Shown here one piece after another: positions 11,705 through 22,985 of a stretch of 64,000 bases of DNA (position 1 is its first letter; every line of letters begins with the position of its first letter). The stretch is taken from positions 308,479 to 372,478 of the forward strand of contig NW_022985453.1 in NCBI RefSeq assembly GCF_010093595.1, given 5' to 3'. The notes beneath the pieces were generated by a model. That model was not told the DNA's origin. It saw nothing but the letters and a program-made list of their open reading frames with translations, and did no database searches. Source of the stretch: Mytilinidion resinicola (lineage: Eukaryota; Ascomycota; Dothideomycetes; Mytilinidiales; Mytilinidiaceae). Made by a program: the position numbers and the translations under genes.

Positions 11705-12118
11705 ACCGCGATGCGGAGGCTCCTACGACGAAGGAGGACCCAGGAAAAGACGCCAAACTCGGCTTTCCACTACGATCTCCGAGACTTCAGATTCTCAAGC
11801 TCTCTTCGGCGGAATGAAAGAACAACTACATATTCACTGCTCTAGACACACCCGAGATCGCCGAAGACGTCAACAAACCCACTTTGGCACCCCTATGCCC
11901 CTACCAGAGACACGAGAAAAGCCCCGCCGAAGGCTCGGTGTGCGGAAGCTCCTACTACGAAGGCAGGCCGAAAAGGAGACGCCAACTCGAGCCTCCGCTA
12001 CCATCCCAACCTCCCCGACTCCAAACTCGACAGCTTTCTTTAGCGGAAGCAAAATAATGCGACATATTCACTTCTCTCGACATGCACACCCAAAATCGCC
12101 GAACACACGAGAAACCCT
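11705..12118 (+). repeat. Degenerate tandem repeat, about 235-bp period
   Basis: 11705-11880 aligns with 11935-12118: GCGGA(G/A)GCTCCTAC(G/T)ACGAAGG, GACGCCAA, ACATATTCACT and ATCGCCGAA anchors recur in order. One plus frame gives a similar Arg/Ser-rich peptide in both copies, but stops interrupt it. It may be a dead repeat-containing gene. Confidence 0.6.
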
Positions 12119-12989
12119 TTGATAAAGTATCCGAGACCGCGCCGCCACCGACCAGATTCAAACGCCGAAGCATACGTGCCCGGATCGGCCCCCTCCGCGC
12201 TTCAAGGCCAGATCGATCAAAGCGAGGAGCACGCACACTCCTAGCGCAGGTACCGCGTTGGACGCCAATAAGTCCAGAACACGGTCAATGCGATCTAAAC
12301 AGAATAGCAAGAAAGGTCTGCGGTGGAGTGGGACAGCTCGGGGGAGATGGGGAAGAAACCACCGAGGAGGGGGACACGGAAGACGGGGACTTCGTTACAA
12401 CTGCGGGATAGGGAAATTGGGGGGGAGGAGATAGGGAATTGGAAAGGTAGACGTGTTCTGTGTACATACTTTGTAGAGGATCTTTTAAAGGCAGATGCAA
12501 GAAGCTCAGACATGTTAAAATGGAAAGAAAGGTGAAAGGATGGCAGCATGATGTGACGAGACGACCTCGATACTTCACCACCAGCCGCAAGCAAGTGCGC
12601 CAAGTCTACCATATTTTGAAACGCAAACCTGACCCCCTCTCGTCTGCGATCAGTTTCACCTCCTCGTATCCCATCCCTCCCCGCATTCAGATCAACATCA
12701 CGTGATATACCCAAATCGAAAGCCAACATGAACACGGAAACCACATTGAACGAATGCTAATGCTATCCACCACGGGACCAAAAAACCAACCACACAAACC
12801 GGGAAGCTAATGAGCTGACTAGAAACACTTAAGACATCAACCGCTCCGCATCGCATACCTACAAGTTCTCCGCCCTTAGTCTTCCAACCATGCCTCTCTC
12901 TACTCCCCCGCTCGCGCACCTTTTCAGCCCATGAACCTCCATCATACTACTACACTTGCCCAAACCACCTCATAAAGCCACTCTATCTC
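12119..12989. other. Intergenic, 3' side of BBC1
   Basis: No gene was seen. It contains one CACGTG (12699-12704). Probably holds the 3' UTR of the minus-strand gene beginning at 12990. Confidence 0.4.
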
Positions 12990-15900
12990 CTAATTCTCCC
13001 CCGCCCACCCAACCCAACTCTTCCCCATAACCCTCCAAACCCTACACTCGCCACTCCGCAAATCCCCCAGCTTAAAGCTCTCCACCTTCACCTTCTTGCT
13101 CTCCCTGCCCTGCTCCCACGCCCGCACCTTCTTCTTCGTCCCATCCCAATCCACCACGACCCCCACATGGTCCGGCTTCCCCACCTCACTCGCGTACTTC
13201 GCGTGCATCGGCCCATGCTTCCCCTGGAACTTCGCATTGCGGAACGTCACGATATCCCCAGGCCGGATCTCGTCGTACTGCAGCGTGCTCGCATTCGCCA
13301 GGTTCGCGTAGACAAGTGCGCCGTACGCGCGCGTCGCGATTGGTTTGAGCGCTGTGGGGTACGGGCGCAGCAGCTCGAGAATGAGCGCATGGGGCGTGCC
13401 GTCGCCGACGGTCGTGTTTTGGATTTTGATGATGTTGGCAGCGATTTGGGAGCCGAAGCGGTCGTGGGCGGCCTCGAGCTGGTCCTGACGGAGGCGGGCA
13501 GGGGGCGGGTCGTGGCGCTGCTCGAGGGTGACGTCGGAGACGTTCTGGGTGTCGAAGCGCGCTGTGATGATGGTTTGGGAGTAGTCCATGTAGAGCACGA
13601 AGACGGCTTTTTCGACGACGGGGCCAGAGCGCGATTCGTCGATCTCGATGAGGACGTCTTTGCGGTTTTGGAGGGATGGTGGTGGCGCGTTTGGCTGCGT
13701 CCACCAGTGGCTGGAGGCGCCGAGGTCGAGGTCGCTTGCGATGAAGCCGTGGTCGCCGGATGGACGGGTCTGGTCCATTGAAGGGCGTCCCTGTTGCATC
13801 GATGGTCGAGGTACGTCGAGTGACTTTCGAGGTACATGCCGATTTGATGGCGCTGGCTCCCCGGGAGGAGGAGGAGGTACTGGGCGATCATGATGAGGCA
13901 ATGTCCGTGGCTGATGCGGAGGTGCTTGTGGTGGAGGCGGCGGGGCCCTATCAGTCGATCTACGCGGCGGTGGAGCTGCGTATAGCTCGTCGTCCGAGGA
14001 ATCCTTAGCCTGTTGCGGAGACATAGGTGCTGGTATCGCTGGCGGAGGAGGCATCCCTGGAGGCGGCGGAGGAGGAATGGCCCGCGAGGGCGGTGCATTC
14101 GAAGGTGGCGCGGTGTACCTATATGGGTCATAATCTTCGTCATTCTCGGCCAGCGGACCATCGCGTGGTGGTGGGATTGGTGGCGGCGCTGCTCTTGGAG
14201 CGTCGAGAGACTTGCGACTTGGGGCATCGAGAGACTTGCGACTTGGTGGGTGTTGTGCTGGAGGTGGCGGTGGGACGGCGCGGGGAGCTGCAGTTGGAGG
14301 GAGAGGCGGTGGCCCAGATAGAGACGGAGGTCGGATAGCAGGCGGAGTGTCATCTGCAGTTGTACTGTCATCCAAACTTGCTTCTCTAGCATGTGATTTT
14401 AGAGCTTCTTTGTGAGTTGCACCAGATGCAATGTCGGTGTCATAATCACCTTCGTACTCCGTCTCCCCTTCACTCCGGTCACCACCCGTAGGCCGTCTTG
14501 TGATGTTATCAAATGTTGACTGTCGAGATGGCGGTGCTCCAGGAGGGGGCGGTGGGGGAGGACGGGACTGTATAGGCGACGACATTGTCGGGCTAGACAG
14601 CGGAATTGGCGGCATTCGACTGGCCCTCTTCTCAGGTAGGGGTGTGGAAGATGAATCCTGCGACATCTCATCTGATGCGAAGTAGGAGTTTCGTTTCGAG
14701 GGCTGATGATGCGATGGAAGATGGGGACTTATCACAGAACCTGAAGGAGTGGCATCACTCCTGGGCATCTCATCGTCGGACTCAGACCCAGGACTTGCCG
14801 ACAGGATCGGCGCGGGGGAAGGGACAGGTCGGGCTGACAACGGCACAGGAGGCGCGGAACGTTCTGTTGCTGAAGAAGGGTGAGGCACCGGACGTTCTGT
14901 TGAAATCAGCATACATTCTCAAGGTGAAATTTCCGAAACATATCAATAGCCAGTCTTCCCAAGAACCTACTAATCCATATCGTCATGATGAGCTCCGAAA
15001 ATCCACGTGTCTGCGAGTATGACTTCGTGATAGATTTTTCGAGAGCCAAAGAACGATAGGACCCGCAAGGTTTGTCGGATTTACTACCAATAGGACGCCG
15101 AGGAATTGATAACTTACGTTGCGGTAGCGGTGGAGGAGCGCCGCGATCCCCAGTCTGGGTTCTCTGAAGAACAGGCTTCACGTCTTCAACATCTGGGACC
15201 TCATCTGATGCTCGGGCACCAGTGATCGGGTGCGAGCCCTCGTATTCTTTTCCAACAGCGATCTCGGTGTCCTCGGAATCTGGGGATCTCACTGCGGTCT
15301 TTCCTGGCAACGACATTCCAGGCACAGGAATCATCGGCATTCGTGGCGGTGGGCTGTAAGCTGGCTGGTCGTCTGTATCATCGGTGGACTTTCGTGGAGG
15401 AGCCGGAGCCTTCTTCTTCTTCGTTGAGCCACCACCAGCCATTGGCATACCTCCAGGAGGTCCAAACATGCCTGCCATGCCCATCCCACCGCTCATCTTT
15501 GCCATACGTTCCCGAAGTTCACGCTTGCGTCTATCCTCAGCATCCTCTTCCTCCTCTTCTTCCTCCTCGTCTTCGTTAGCTACGCCCTCCTCATCCCAGA
15601 CTTCAGGCTCCTCTGCCGGTGCGGCCGGAGCCCTGATCGGTATTTGTGGAGCGTGCTGTCGCGGTTTCTCGTCTTCGTCCTCGACGCTCGTAGAGGTGGC
15701 TCCAGCATCCTCAGTATCACCTGCTCCAGATTGGTCTGCATCATTAGCATCGCTAAAGAGCTCTCGGTTCTGAGGTATGATGTCTGGTGACTTCATACCG
15801 TGTGATGACCTCCTGGGTTGGGGAGGACGAGCTTGCTCTCGTGAAATATCTGTTGACCCCCGTTCAGCCGTTTCACCGCTGTGCAATTTTTCGAGCTCTG

Positions 15901-16876
15901 CTCCTTCGCCCTCGACGGGAACGCTCCTCTCGTGTGACTCGGTCCGCTTCTTGGTGGGTGGCCGCCTCGGCTTTTCTTTCTGTGCAGCGCGCTGAGCTTG
16001 CTCCATCTGCTGTTTCTGTAGCAAGGCAATACGCTCCTTCAAGCTAGTCGGTTTCGGGATATCCTCACCCTCTGTGGGAATTGGAGGCGGGGCGCCTGAT
16101 AGCCCGGCCTTCTCCGCATCCTCCTGGTTATGCGCAATTTCTTTCGCAATCTCAGGGTCCTCTTCTCGACGATATTGTTTCATGGGCGGCGGGTCATTGC
16201 GGACAGGCGGGACGTAGGCATTTCGACTCGGTGGAGGCGCAACGAATGGCTTCTTAATAAAAGAGCTTGGCGGACCTCCGCCCGGTTTGAAGGGAGCAAT
16301 TGGAGGAGCGGCAGTTTTATTGAAAGCAGCGATGCGATCCCGGAACGAGCTTGGCTTCTCAGCAACAGGCGGCGGTGGAGACTTCGAGGAAGCTGGAGCT
16401 GCAGGAGCCGGCTTCGGGGCGGGTGGAGGTTTCTGTGAGACGGCCGGAGACTTCGGGCCTGTCTCAAAGGTGGCCGATGTTGGCGACACTGGAAACTTTG
16501 CAGCCGCGGGAGTCTCAATGCGCGGTGCTTGTGGTTTTGAAGGGGGCGGTTCCTCGATTTTCTCTTCCACCTCAACCGGCGCAACCCCCCGGGTAACCTC
16601 TGGAGGCGGAGGCTCCGTGTGAGCTGCGGGCGCCTCTAGCGGCCTGTGCCGTGAAGCTCTATTGGGTCGTGGAGGAGGCTCCGGCTCGTATTTTTCCACG
16701 AAGTTTTTAGGGAAAAGACCCTCTTGTTTTGCCCCAGCACCATCAGTGTATTCGCCAATGTACCATTCCTCATCTTCCTGCTCCGTGACGGTGATTATCT
16801 GTCCTTGAGAAAAGCTCAGGTCGTCCTCGTGCGGGGAGGAGTAATCATAGACGGCCTTGACCTTGAAATGCGGCAT
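12990..16876 (-). CDS. BBC1: Bbc1/Mti1-type SH3 protein of actin patches
   Basis: Two exons, 16876-15118 and 14896-12990, joined across a 221-bp intron (donor GTAAGT, acceptor CAG), giving 1221 aa. Residues 1-65 are an SH3 domain: KAVYDYSSPHEDDLSF, then the WYIGEY and GLFPKNFVEKY blocks. A long proline-rich, low-complexity middle follows, with acidic Glu runs and a Met/Gly-rich stretch. The last 160 residues form the globular C-terminal domain typical of fungal Bbc1 (a GDIVTFRN and HVGVVVDWDG region). Family knowledge: Bbc1 binds type I myosin and Las17/WASP and restrains Arp2/3-driven actin assembly at endocytic patches. The unspliced exon 1 frame would end with a non-homologous tail, so the intron is needed. 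Its 5' end faces RTR1. Confidence 0.9.
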
Positions 16877-17335
16877 GGCGGCAATGGAGGAGGAGAGAGG
16901 GGGCTAGGAAGACAGAAGAGCTCGGCCTGCGTCCCTAGCCACGAAATCCAGCGACTCCAGGGCAACGGAGCTGGAGCCGGTGCCTCGGTGGTGAATGAAA
17001 CAGTGCAGAGCGAAAAGTGGGTGGATTACGTAGGATCTGGAGGCTCGCGGTTGCGTCAGTCGGCGGCGCGGGGAGGGCGGCAGGAAGACGGGCGGACAGT
17101 ACCTATTGCAAACAATCGCTATGCAAACTAGAACATGAGAGGAGCAGACGTGGCGGGCGGATGGGGGGGGTCGGTGAAAGGTCCTCGTCATCAACGCTTG
17201 GGCGAAACAACGACTTGCAGTTTAGCGGGGTGGGAGGGGACCGAGCCGCCTCGTCGTGGAAACCTCCGTCTGGCGCCTCACCTGCTCTCTCCACCATCAC
17301 GGCACCGCGCTCTCGCTCGTTCACTTGCAGCTGCC
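16877..17335. promoter_or_regulatory. Shared divergent promoter of BBC1 and RTR1
   Basis: Only 459 bp separate the two divergent start codons, so promoters and 5' UTRs of both must lie here or overlap. Short pyrimidine-rich tracts precede each ATG. No TATA box was seen. Confidence 0.55.
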
Positions 17336-18223
17336 ATGGGCCCGAAGTCGATCTTGAAGAGCTCTGCGGTGCCGGCGGACGCGGTGGACGCGCGCAAGCC
17401 GCCGGTGAACGAGCAGCATCTGCAGGTGGCGCTACAGCACGCAAATATCATCCAGGACCAAAAGAACGTCGAGCAAGAGATACTAAATGCTACCCTAGAG
17501 CTCCTCGAGTTCCCGCCCGACTCAAAAGCAGATCCCGCGCGCCCCAGTCCCAGCGATGCGCATAAATTCAAGACCCTCGTCATGCCGTTCCAGCCCAATG
17601 ACTACGATGCACTAATCGAGGAGCGAAACTGCGCCGACCTCTGTGGCTACGCTCTATGTCCACGCCCCCGAAAGAAAGTGCCCTCTGCCAGCAAGCTGCA
17701 TTTTGTCGACTCCAGAGATCGTGGTGTACAAATCGTGCCGAAGAAAATGCTGGAGGTCTGGTGCTCGGACGACTGTGCGCGGCGTGCTCTCTACGTCAAG
17801 GTCCAGCTCAACGAGGAACCGGCGTGGATGCGGCGGACAGGCGGTGGGCAGGAGATCGAGATTCTGGTAGAAAACACCGAGGCTCTGGAATTCGCTCTCC
17901 CCCTTCGGCTGAAGTCAAAGAACAAAGTCCAAGGCGAGCTCAAGGACGAGGACGGGGAAGATATTGCGGCAGCCTGGGCTCTGGCAGATGAAGCGCTGGC
18001 AGAGCTTTCCCAGGAGCGCGGAGATAAAGACAGCATGCCCAGGACGGAACTCATCAAGGCCAAGATTGAGGAGAGGACGAATGTCAAGACGCCATCCGCA
18101 CCCTCCGCTGAGACAACCGCCAGCTCCGCTCACATGGCAATAGAAGGGCATATCCCCAAATCTGATGCCAAGAAGACCAAAGATGCAGATGACGATGAAG
18201 AAGACAACGACTGGGATGACTGA
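17336..18223 (+). CDS. RTR1: Rtr1/RPAP2 RNA polymerase II CTD phosphatase
   Basis: A 295-aa, single-exon protein. The Rtr1/RPAP2 zinc signature is present: C103-x4-C108 (CGYALC) and C143-x3-C147 (CSDDC), followed by a helical ALYVKVQLNEEPAWMR block typical of the family. Family knowledge: Rtr1 removes phosphate from the C-terminal repeat of RNA polymerase II (mainly Ser5) during the initiation-to-elongation switch, and takes part in polymerase import. The tail is acidic (DADDDEEDNDWDD). The frame is open 67 codons further upstream, but the ATG at 17336 (CTGCCATGG) begins the homologous part and has good context. It is divergent from BBC1 and 549 bp ahead of MRP51 on the same strand. Confidence 0.92.
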   Translation: MGPKSILKSSAVPADAVDARKPPVNEQHLQVALQHANIIQDQKNVEQEILNATLELLEFPPDSKADPARPSPSDAHKFKTLVMPFQPNDYDALIEERNCADLCGYALCPRPRKKVPSASKLHFVDSRDRGVQIVPKKMLEVWCSDDCARRALYVKVQLNEEPAWMRRTGGGQEIEILVENTEALEFALPLRLKSKNKVQGELKDEDGEDIAAAWALADEALAELSQERGDKDSMPRTELIKAKIEERTNVKTPSAPSAETTASSAHMAIEGHIPKSDAKKTKDADDDEEDNDWDD

Positions 18224-18537
18224 TCTGTCAATTGTGGGTCGCAATCGCCAACAACTCTTCATCAATGCAGCATTCAGAACCAGGCCGGATTCACCAACAG
18301 TATCCTCTACTAAAGTAGGACAGACCATGAACGTCTAGCTCCTAGCGGGTCTCACGACCATCTCGATGCAACATATCTTTCTCGGCGTATGGGTATTCAC
18401 CAAAAGCGAAAGAAAGAGGCTCACAGGGCTGACTGCTTATTCATGCTTTGACTCTGGAATGGGTAGGGAGAAAGGGAAGTTTTTCTGGGGAGGCATGGGA
18501 CATGGAGATTGGGGTACTAGGAAATACCTCATGTATC

Positions 18538-18543
18538 AATAAA
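18538..18543 (+). terminator. Candidate poly(A) signal
   Basis: AATAAA lies 315 bases after the RTR1 stop in an AT-rich stretch. It could serve RTR1. The rest of 18224-18772 holds no gene. A CACGTG at 18625-18630 lies 143 bases before the MRP51 ATG. Confidence 0.35.
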
Positions 18544-18772
18544 GCTTCTTTCATTACGACGCAAACTCTTGTGACTTCGCAAGCCTTCTTTTTCCCCGCA
18601 TACTTAGGCAAGCAGTTTTGATATCACGTGCTGATGCCAAGCCGGATCGGCGCAATTTGTCGCCGCACGATCACGAATCTTCAACAAACGACAACAATCT
18701 CTACCGGCATTGCAGCATCATCGTCACGTCGGCTGCTGACACGGCGGCTGTCGTGAACCCCAACCCGCCATC

Positions 18773-20101
18773 ATGTCAATTCGAATGCGGCGGCAGCTCT
18801 CGCCGACTGCACAACTCCTCCGATCCTCGCGACTCTTCGCCGTCCCCAATGCACTCCCTACACCGAGCATGGACATCGCTGTCTCCGGCACGCTGAAGTC
18901 CTCCAAAACGGCCACAATCCCATACCCTACCCGTCAAGCCATCGCCACTCCCGCATCATCGCTAGGTCGAGGTGATTGGGGGCTGAAAAGGCCCCTTCCA
19001 CTCAAATCGACAACACGAACCTCCCGGCCCGTCCTACGCCTTCTGAGCAACGACACCATCGAGCACATAACCGACTTCGACTCCGCGCAAGATCATGTTC
19101 AAACGCTGCAAAAATGGACGGAGATGGGCATAGCGCTGTCTTACGGCGGAAAGAGAGAGAGGGATCCGTCGAAAATGACCAATGGACAGAAGGGCGCCTT
19201 TGAGCGATCAATCGACTCCACAGACCCTGACGATGAACACATGGTGAAGAGATGGAAGTACAAAGGCCCTTGGCTCGCCTCCCTGGATGCCAAAAAGTTC
19301 CAAAAGTACATTACGCACAAGCTCTCAAAGCGCAAAGACGAGTTCCGCGCCCACCTGGCCGAATACATCCGCCTCAAAGTCGTCAAAGCCCGGCGCGATG
19401 AAGCGCAGCGCCACGGCCGGGACATTTCCCTCATCTCCGACGAGGTCTCCGCCGACGACCTGAAAGTGCACTACCGCCTCTTCCGGCAAGAGCTCCAAGA
19501 GGTCACCATCACGTCTGAGCTAGTGCAGCAAATCGTCATTCCGTTCCTCGATCTGCCCCCGGTCCAGGTTGAGCCATACAGCCAGTCCTTAGGGCCCTCC
19601 ATGGACCAGTTCACCGTCAGCCACGACACCACGCCGCTGACCACCCACCCCTCCGCCGGCCTGTCCTACCTCCGCTCGAATACCTACATGTACAACCACC
19701 CCCTGCTCGGCCCGCAGCAGTACAAGCAGCCCACACCAGCGCGCGTGCTCATCCCCGCTAGGACGAGTACCGGTGGCCGCGGCCGCGCGATCCTAGGTGT
19801 GGCGGGTATTGCCGCCGACGACTCGGAGAGCGACTCGGTTAAGGGAGGTGGCAGCTTCAGTGCGAACAGCGGTGTCGCGTTCCTGGATACGGAGACGGAG
19901 GGCGGGAAGAAGATCTGGGTGAGTTCGAGTGGCGCAAATATCACTCCGGATGCGCGGATTATGCTTCATCTTGCAAGGGCGCCGAGGGAGGCTGTAGAGG
20001 TGGGGCTAGGGCGGCTTGAGGAGGCGCCGCCGCCGGGTGTTAAGAAGGCGCCGGTTGTGATGCCGTTTGGAGGCGCGAGGCTGGATGAGCCGTTGGCATA
20101 G
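18773..20101 (+). CDS. MRP51: Mitochondrial small-subunit ribosomal protein Mrp51
   Basis: A 442-aa, single-exon protein. The N-terminus is rich in Arg, Ser and Leu with few acids (MSIRMRRQLSPTAQLLRSSR), as in a mitochondrial import sequence. The Mrp51 family hallmark GRGDWGLKRPLP lies at about residues 64-75, followed by the conserved ITDFDSAQDH-type helix. The central part is basic and helical. The last third is low in complexity and probably disordered. Family knowledge: Mrp51 belongs to the fungal mitoribosome small subunit and in yeast is needed for translation of mitochondrial mRNAs through their 5' leaders. The ATG lies in good context (CATCATGTC). Confidence 0.88.
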   Translation: MSIRMRRQLSPTAQLLRSSRLFAVPNALPTPSMDIAVSGTLKSSKTATIPYPTRQAIATPASSLGRGDWGLKRPLPLKSTTRTSRPVLRLLSNDTIEHITDFDSAQDHVQTLQKWTEMGIALSYGGKRERDPSKMTNGQKGAFERSIDSTDPDDEHMVKRWKYKGPWLASLDAKKFQKYITHKLSKRKDEFRAHLAEYIRLKVVKARRDEAQRHGRDISLISDEVSADDLKVHYRLFRQELQEVTITSELVQQIVIPFLDLPPVQVEPYSQSLGPSMDQFTVSHDTTPLTTHPSAGLSYLRSNTYMYNHPLLGPQQYKQPTPARVLIPARTSTGGRGRAILGVAGIAADDSESDSVKGGGSFSANSGVAFLDTETEGGKKIWVSSSGANITPDARIMLHLARAPREAVEVGLGRLEEAPPPGVKKAPVVMPFGGARLDEPLA

Positions 20102-22036
20102 GTTGGAAGCTTGGAAGGAATGCTGTGGAAAGATGTATATTTGCATGTAGCATACGCATTTGATGGGCTGTACAATATCAAAGGATTTCTTCGGCAATTT
20201 CATGATCTCAAGGGGTGTGTTAGGAGGCACTAAATGTAAAGCGAAAGCCGGCTGAAAGATAGTCTGATATGCTCAGCCTGGTTTGATACTCAAATTGTAA
20301 GTCGGCATTTTATGTTCATATTGGAGCAGCTTGTAGCTGACTATAGGAGCCAATTAGAGCCGTCTCCAATACCTATGATTTCGACAAAGGCTATGGCAAT
20401 CTCTCCACACTCTAAAATTAACGTATGCTAGTAGTTCTTAGCTCTACCTCACACACGACTCCGTCCGAAGCGTCTCGGCGCTCTACCGCACCAACAAATG
20501 TGATTTCATTTCATCACATCGAAACATCATGCTGATCTAGATATTTAGACAGCCCCCATGCCCCACTGCCAGGGGCACCTCAATCTGGTCGCAACCGCGT
20601 ACCCGTCCCGGAGCGTTCTGTCACATCAGACCTTTCGTGTTAACCTCTCATGCGTACGTTTACTTGCCACCGTCTAGAGTGCTTCAATATGTTATCCTAA
20701 CTTCCTATACAACTCAGCAAGCATTTTGCTAAGTTAGACCCGCTCTCCAACCCTCTTACGTATACCCATTCACCGCCGCCAGGAGCGCCCTACTATACCG
20801 AAAGGCCAAGACACGACGAAACGTCTGCATGGGTGTAGCTTATGTAAAATACGTTTAGCGATAGAAAGGGAGCTCCGATAGGTTTTAGACAATCAGGGGT
20901 AGCATAGTATTTCCTATACTATCAATGAGCCTTCCCCTGGTATTATATTTCCGCATGTCGGACGATGGTAGGAGAACCCCACAGATCAGAAACTCAGAAA
21001 CAGATGTTAGGTATCCTACGCCATGATCGAGACGCGATTCCTTAGTCTAGTCATTACAGGTGTTCAGCAACGGCAGGGGGGCCCCATGGGCTGAGAAAAA
21101 TCAAGAGGCGATGTGAGATTGCTGAGCAGTGATTTGACTACGTGTCTTTAGCATCATGTTCACGCGCGCTCTTGTCATCATGCGTACATGCGTTTGACAG
21201 TAGAAGGGGCGCCTCAAGGAGGCGCAAAAATCAGGACTAGATGTCGTGTCGAAAAGCGTATGATTCACGTCGATATTGAGGCATGTTTTGACAACACATT
21301 TACCAAGTTGAGCTACCACAGGGTGTTGCTTCGATTCCGGGTAGAGAAGCGTTTTGACAACACGTTTACCGATCCGGGGCACCACAGGACCTTCTCTCAT
21401 ACTTATGTATAGATACGTTTTGACAGCACAGACACTAAGTCAGGACACTTCAGCCAGTGTCAAAAGGCCGTAAGCAGACTTCAAAGTCCGCGAAAAGCTC
21501 AGGAAGACCGCATGAAGGACTAAGTAGTCTGCGGGAAGGCACAGCGTCGGCGGTCCTTGGAGAGGGTCCCCCACCGGCCCGGCACCCGGGAGGCAATCGG
21601 GAGGACTCCACTAAGGCCACCCCGCGGTCGGAAAGTCTGCATGAAGGCTCAGAAAGACCGCAGGAAGGCATCACAGCGTCGACGACAGAACAGGCTCTCG
21701 GCAGCAATCTGGGACCTGTTGCAACAGCCGCACGTCGGATACCTCGTCGCATTGAAAGCTCTGGACGAGGCACACCTTCTAGCAGAACAGACATGATGTA
21801 GGATTGCTTGAGCCCAAGAGCAAACCGCGGTGACATCGGTAGGGTCTCACAATCCGGAGAGGGCCATGGACCGTCATTGACGTAGATTCCGCCTCTTCCC
21901 CCTGCGAACGGATCTGCACTTCATCGAAGCTCATTGAAAGTCAATCAATGGGCGAGTGCGGGGGTCTATTAACCGGTTACATCCACATACCGGCCAAGCT
22001 AAGACAGATCCAAGAAGTCAAATTCAAACTTTCACG
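20102..22036. other. Gene-free stretch with tandem repeats
   Basis: No supported gene. It contains the 66-bp repeat at 21285-21450. At 21470-21700 the motif GCTCAG(G/A)AAGACCGCA(T/G)GAAGG recurs. Frames of 110-130 codons over that area (21457-21801 plus, 21450-21836 minus) merely follow the repeat. Confidence 0.5.
21285..21450 (+). repeat. 66-bp tandem repeat, 2.5 units
   Basis: GTTTTGACA(A/G)CAC starts units at 21285, 21351 and 21417, exactly 66 bp apart. The first two units share TTTACC and ACCACAGG further in. The third unit decays after about 30 bases. A related CGTTTGACAG at about 21190 may be an older unit. Confidence 0.75.
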
Positions 22037-22526
22037 ATGTCAGCTCGATTCACCATTCTCCCAATCCGAGCGCGGCGAAACTGTTCGAGTTTATTACCAT
22101 TGTTGACGTTCGGAACGACTGCAAATCACATCACCTCTGCAACTATTGTCGAAATTCGGAACGATCGCGAATCACTTCCTGTTTTCCAAGTTGCTATGCT
22201 CAACAATCAAGAAAAAGGCGTTGATGCTCACGCTACCACTAGCATTGTAAGTTCCTCTCATTCATCATGCGGCTGGAATTTAGATGCTGACTTTTGGTTA
22301 GCAGCCACTTGTGCAATCCCAGAACAGTCCGTCAAGAGGCTATCACGAGTCGAATATAGACGATGTTGCGACCTCAAAATTCAAACATCCGCTGCTCCTT
22401 ACTTTACTCAGCGTGCGGCTCAATGCAGTTCCGAACAAGTCCAGGGGTCCTGATCAAATATTGCGAACGCCGATCCGTCTTCTCAAACTCGCCTGCTCGG
22501 CCTCATCCCCTCACCCCACTGCCTAA
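22037..22526 (+). CDS. Possible two-exon gene, 143 aa, or relic
   Basis: Not recognised. Exons 22037-22246 and 22305-22526 flank a 58-bp segment with all marks of an intron: donor GTAAGT, a CTGAC branch site and a GGTTAGCAG acceptor. Splicing switches into the more protein-like frame (PLVQSQNSPSRGYHESNIDD). The resulting frame ends in TAA at 22524-22526, exactly where the following 18-bp repeat would have CAA, so the stop may be a CpA-to-TpA mutation and the gene a relic that once ran into the repeat. No domain was seen. Confidence 0.35.
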
Positions 22527-22985
22527 GTTGAGTCCGCTGCCCAAATCGATCCCTCTGCTCAACTCCAACTCGATCGGCCGCTCAAGTTCAACCCGCTGCT
22601 CAGTTTGATCCCGTTGGTCAACTCAATCCTGCTGCTCAACTCCAACTGATTCGCCGCTCAAATTCGTCCCGCTGCTCAACTCAATCCCGCTGCTCAACTC
22701 AATCCCGCTGCTCAACTCAATCCCGCTGCTCAACTCCAACTCGATCTGCCACTCAAATTCGTCCCGCTGTTCAGTTTGGTCCCGTTGCTCAACTCAATCC
22801 TGCTGCCCAACTCCAACTCGATTGGCCGCTCAAGTGCATCTCGCTGCTCAACTCGGTCCCGCCGCTCAACTCGTCCCTGCTGCTCAATTTCATCCTGCCG
22901 CTCAATCTGAGTCTGATGCTGATTTTCAATCCGATGCTCAACTCGATCCTGCCGTTCAATCGGACCCCGTTGCCCCCAGCCCACG
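22520..22985 (+). repeat. 18-bp minisatellite with a 77-bp higher-order period
   Basis: The basic unit is GCTCAACTCAATCCCGCT, encoding the hexapeptide AQLNPA on the plus strand. A longer variant unit of 22-23 bp (GCTCAACTCCAACTCGAT plus 4-5 bases) starts at 22557, 22634, 22728 and 22805. This gives higher-order periods of 77, 94 and 77 bp. The variant unit is not a multiple of three in any copy, so the hexapeptide frame is lost each time. That argues against present coding function. The array decays into AQ(S/F)xx(D/P)-type units by 22980. Confidence 0.85.

Noticed and set aside
13096..14685. Long plus-strand and alternate minus-strand frames across the C-terminal half of BBC1
   Set aside because: They are shadows of a GC- and proline-rich coding exon; the BBC1 frame carries the conserved C-terminal domain.
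21450..21836. Frames of 114 and 128 codons on opposite strands
   Set aside because: Both simply follow a degenerate tandem motif and neither shows protein-like features.
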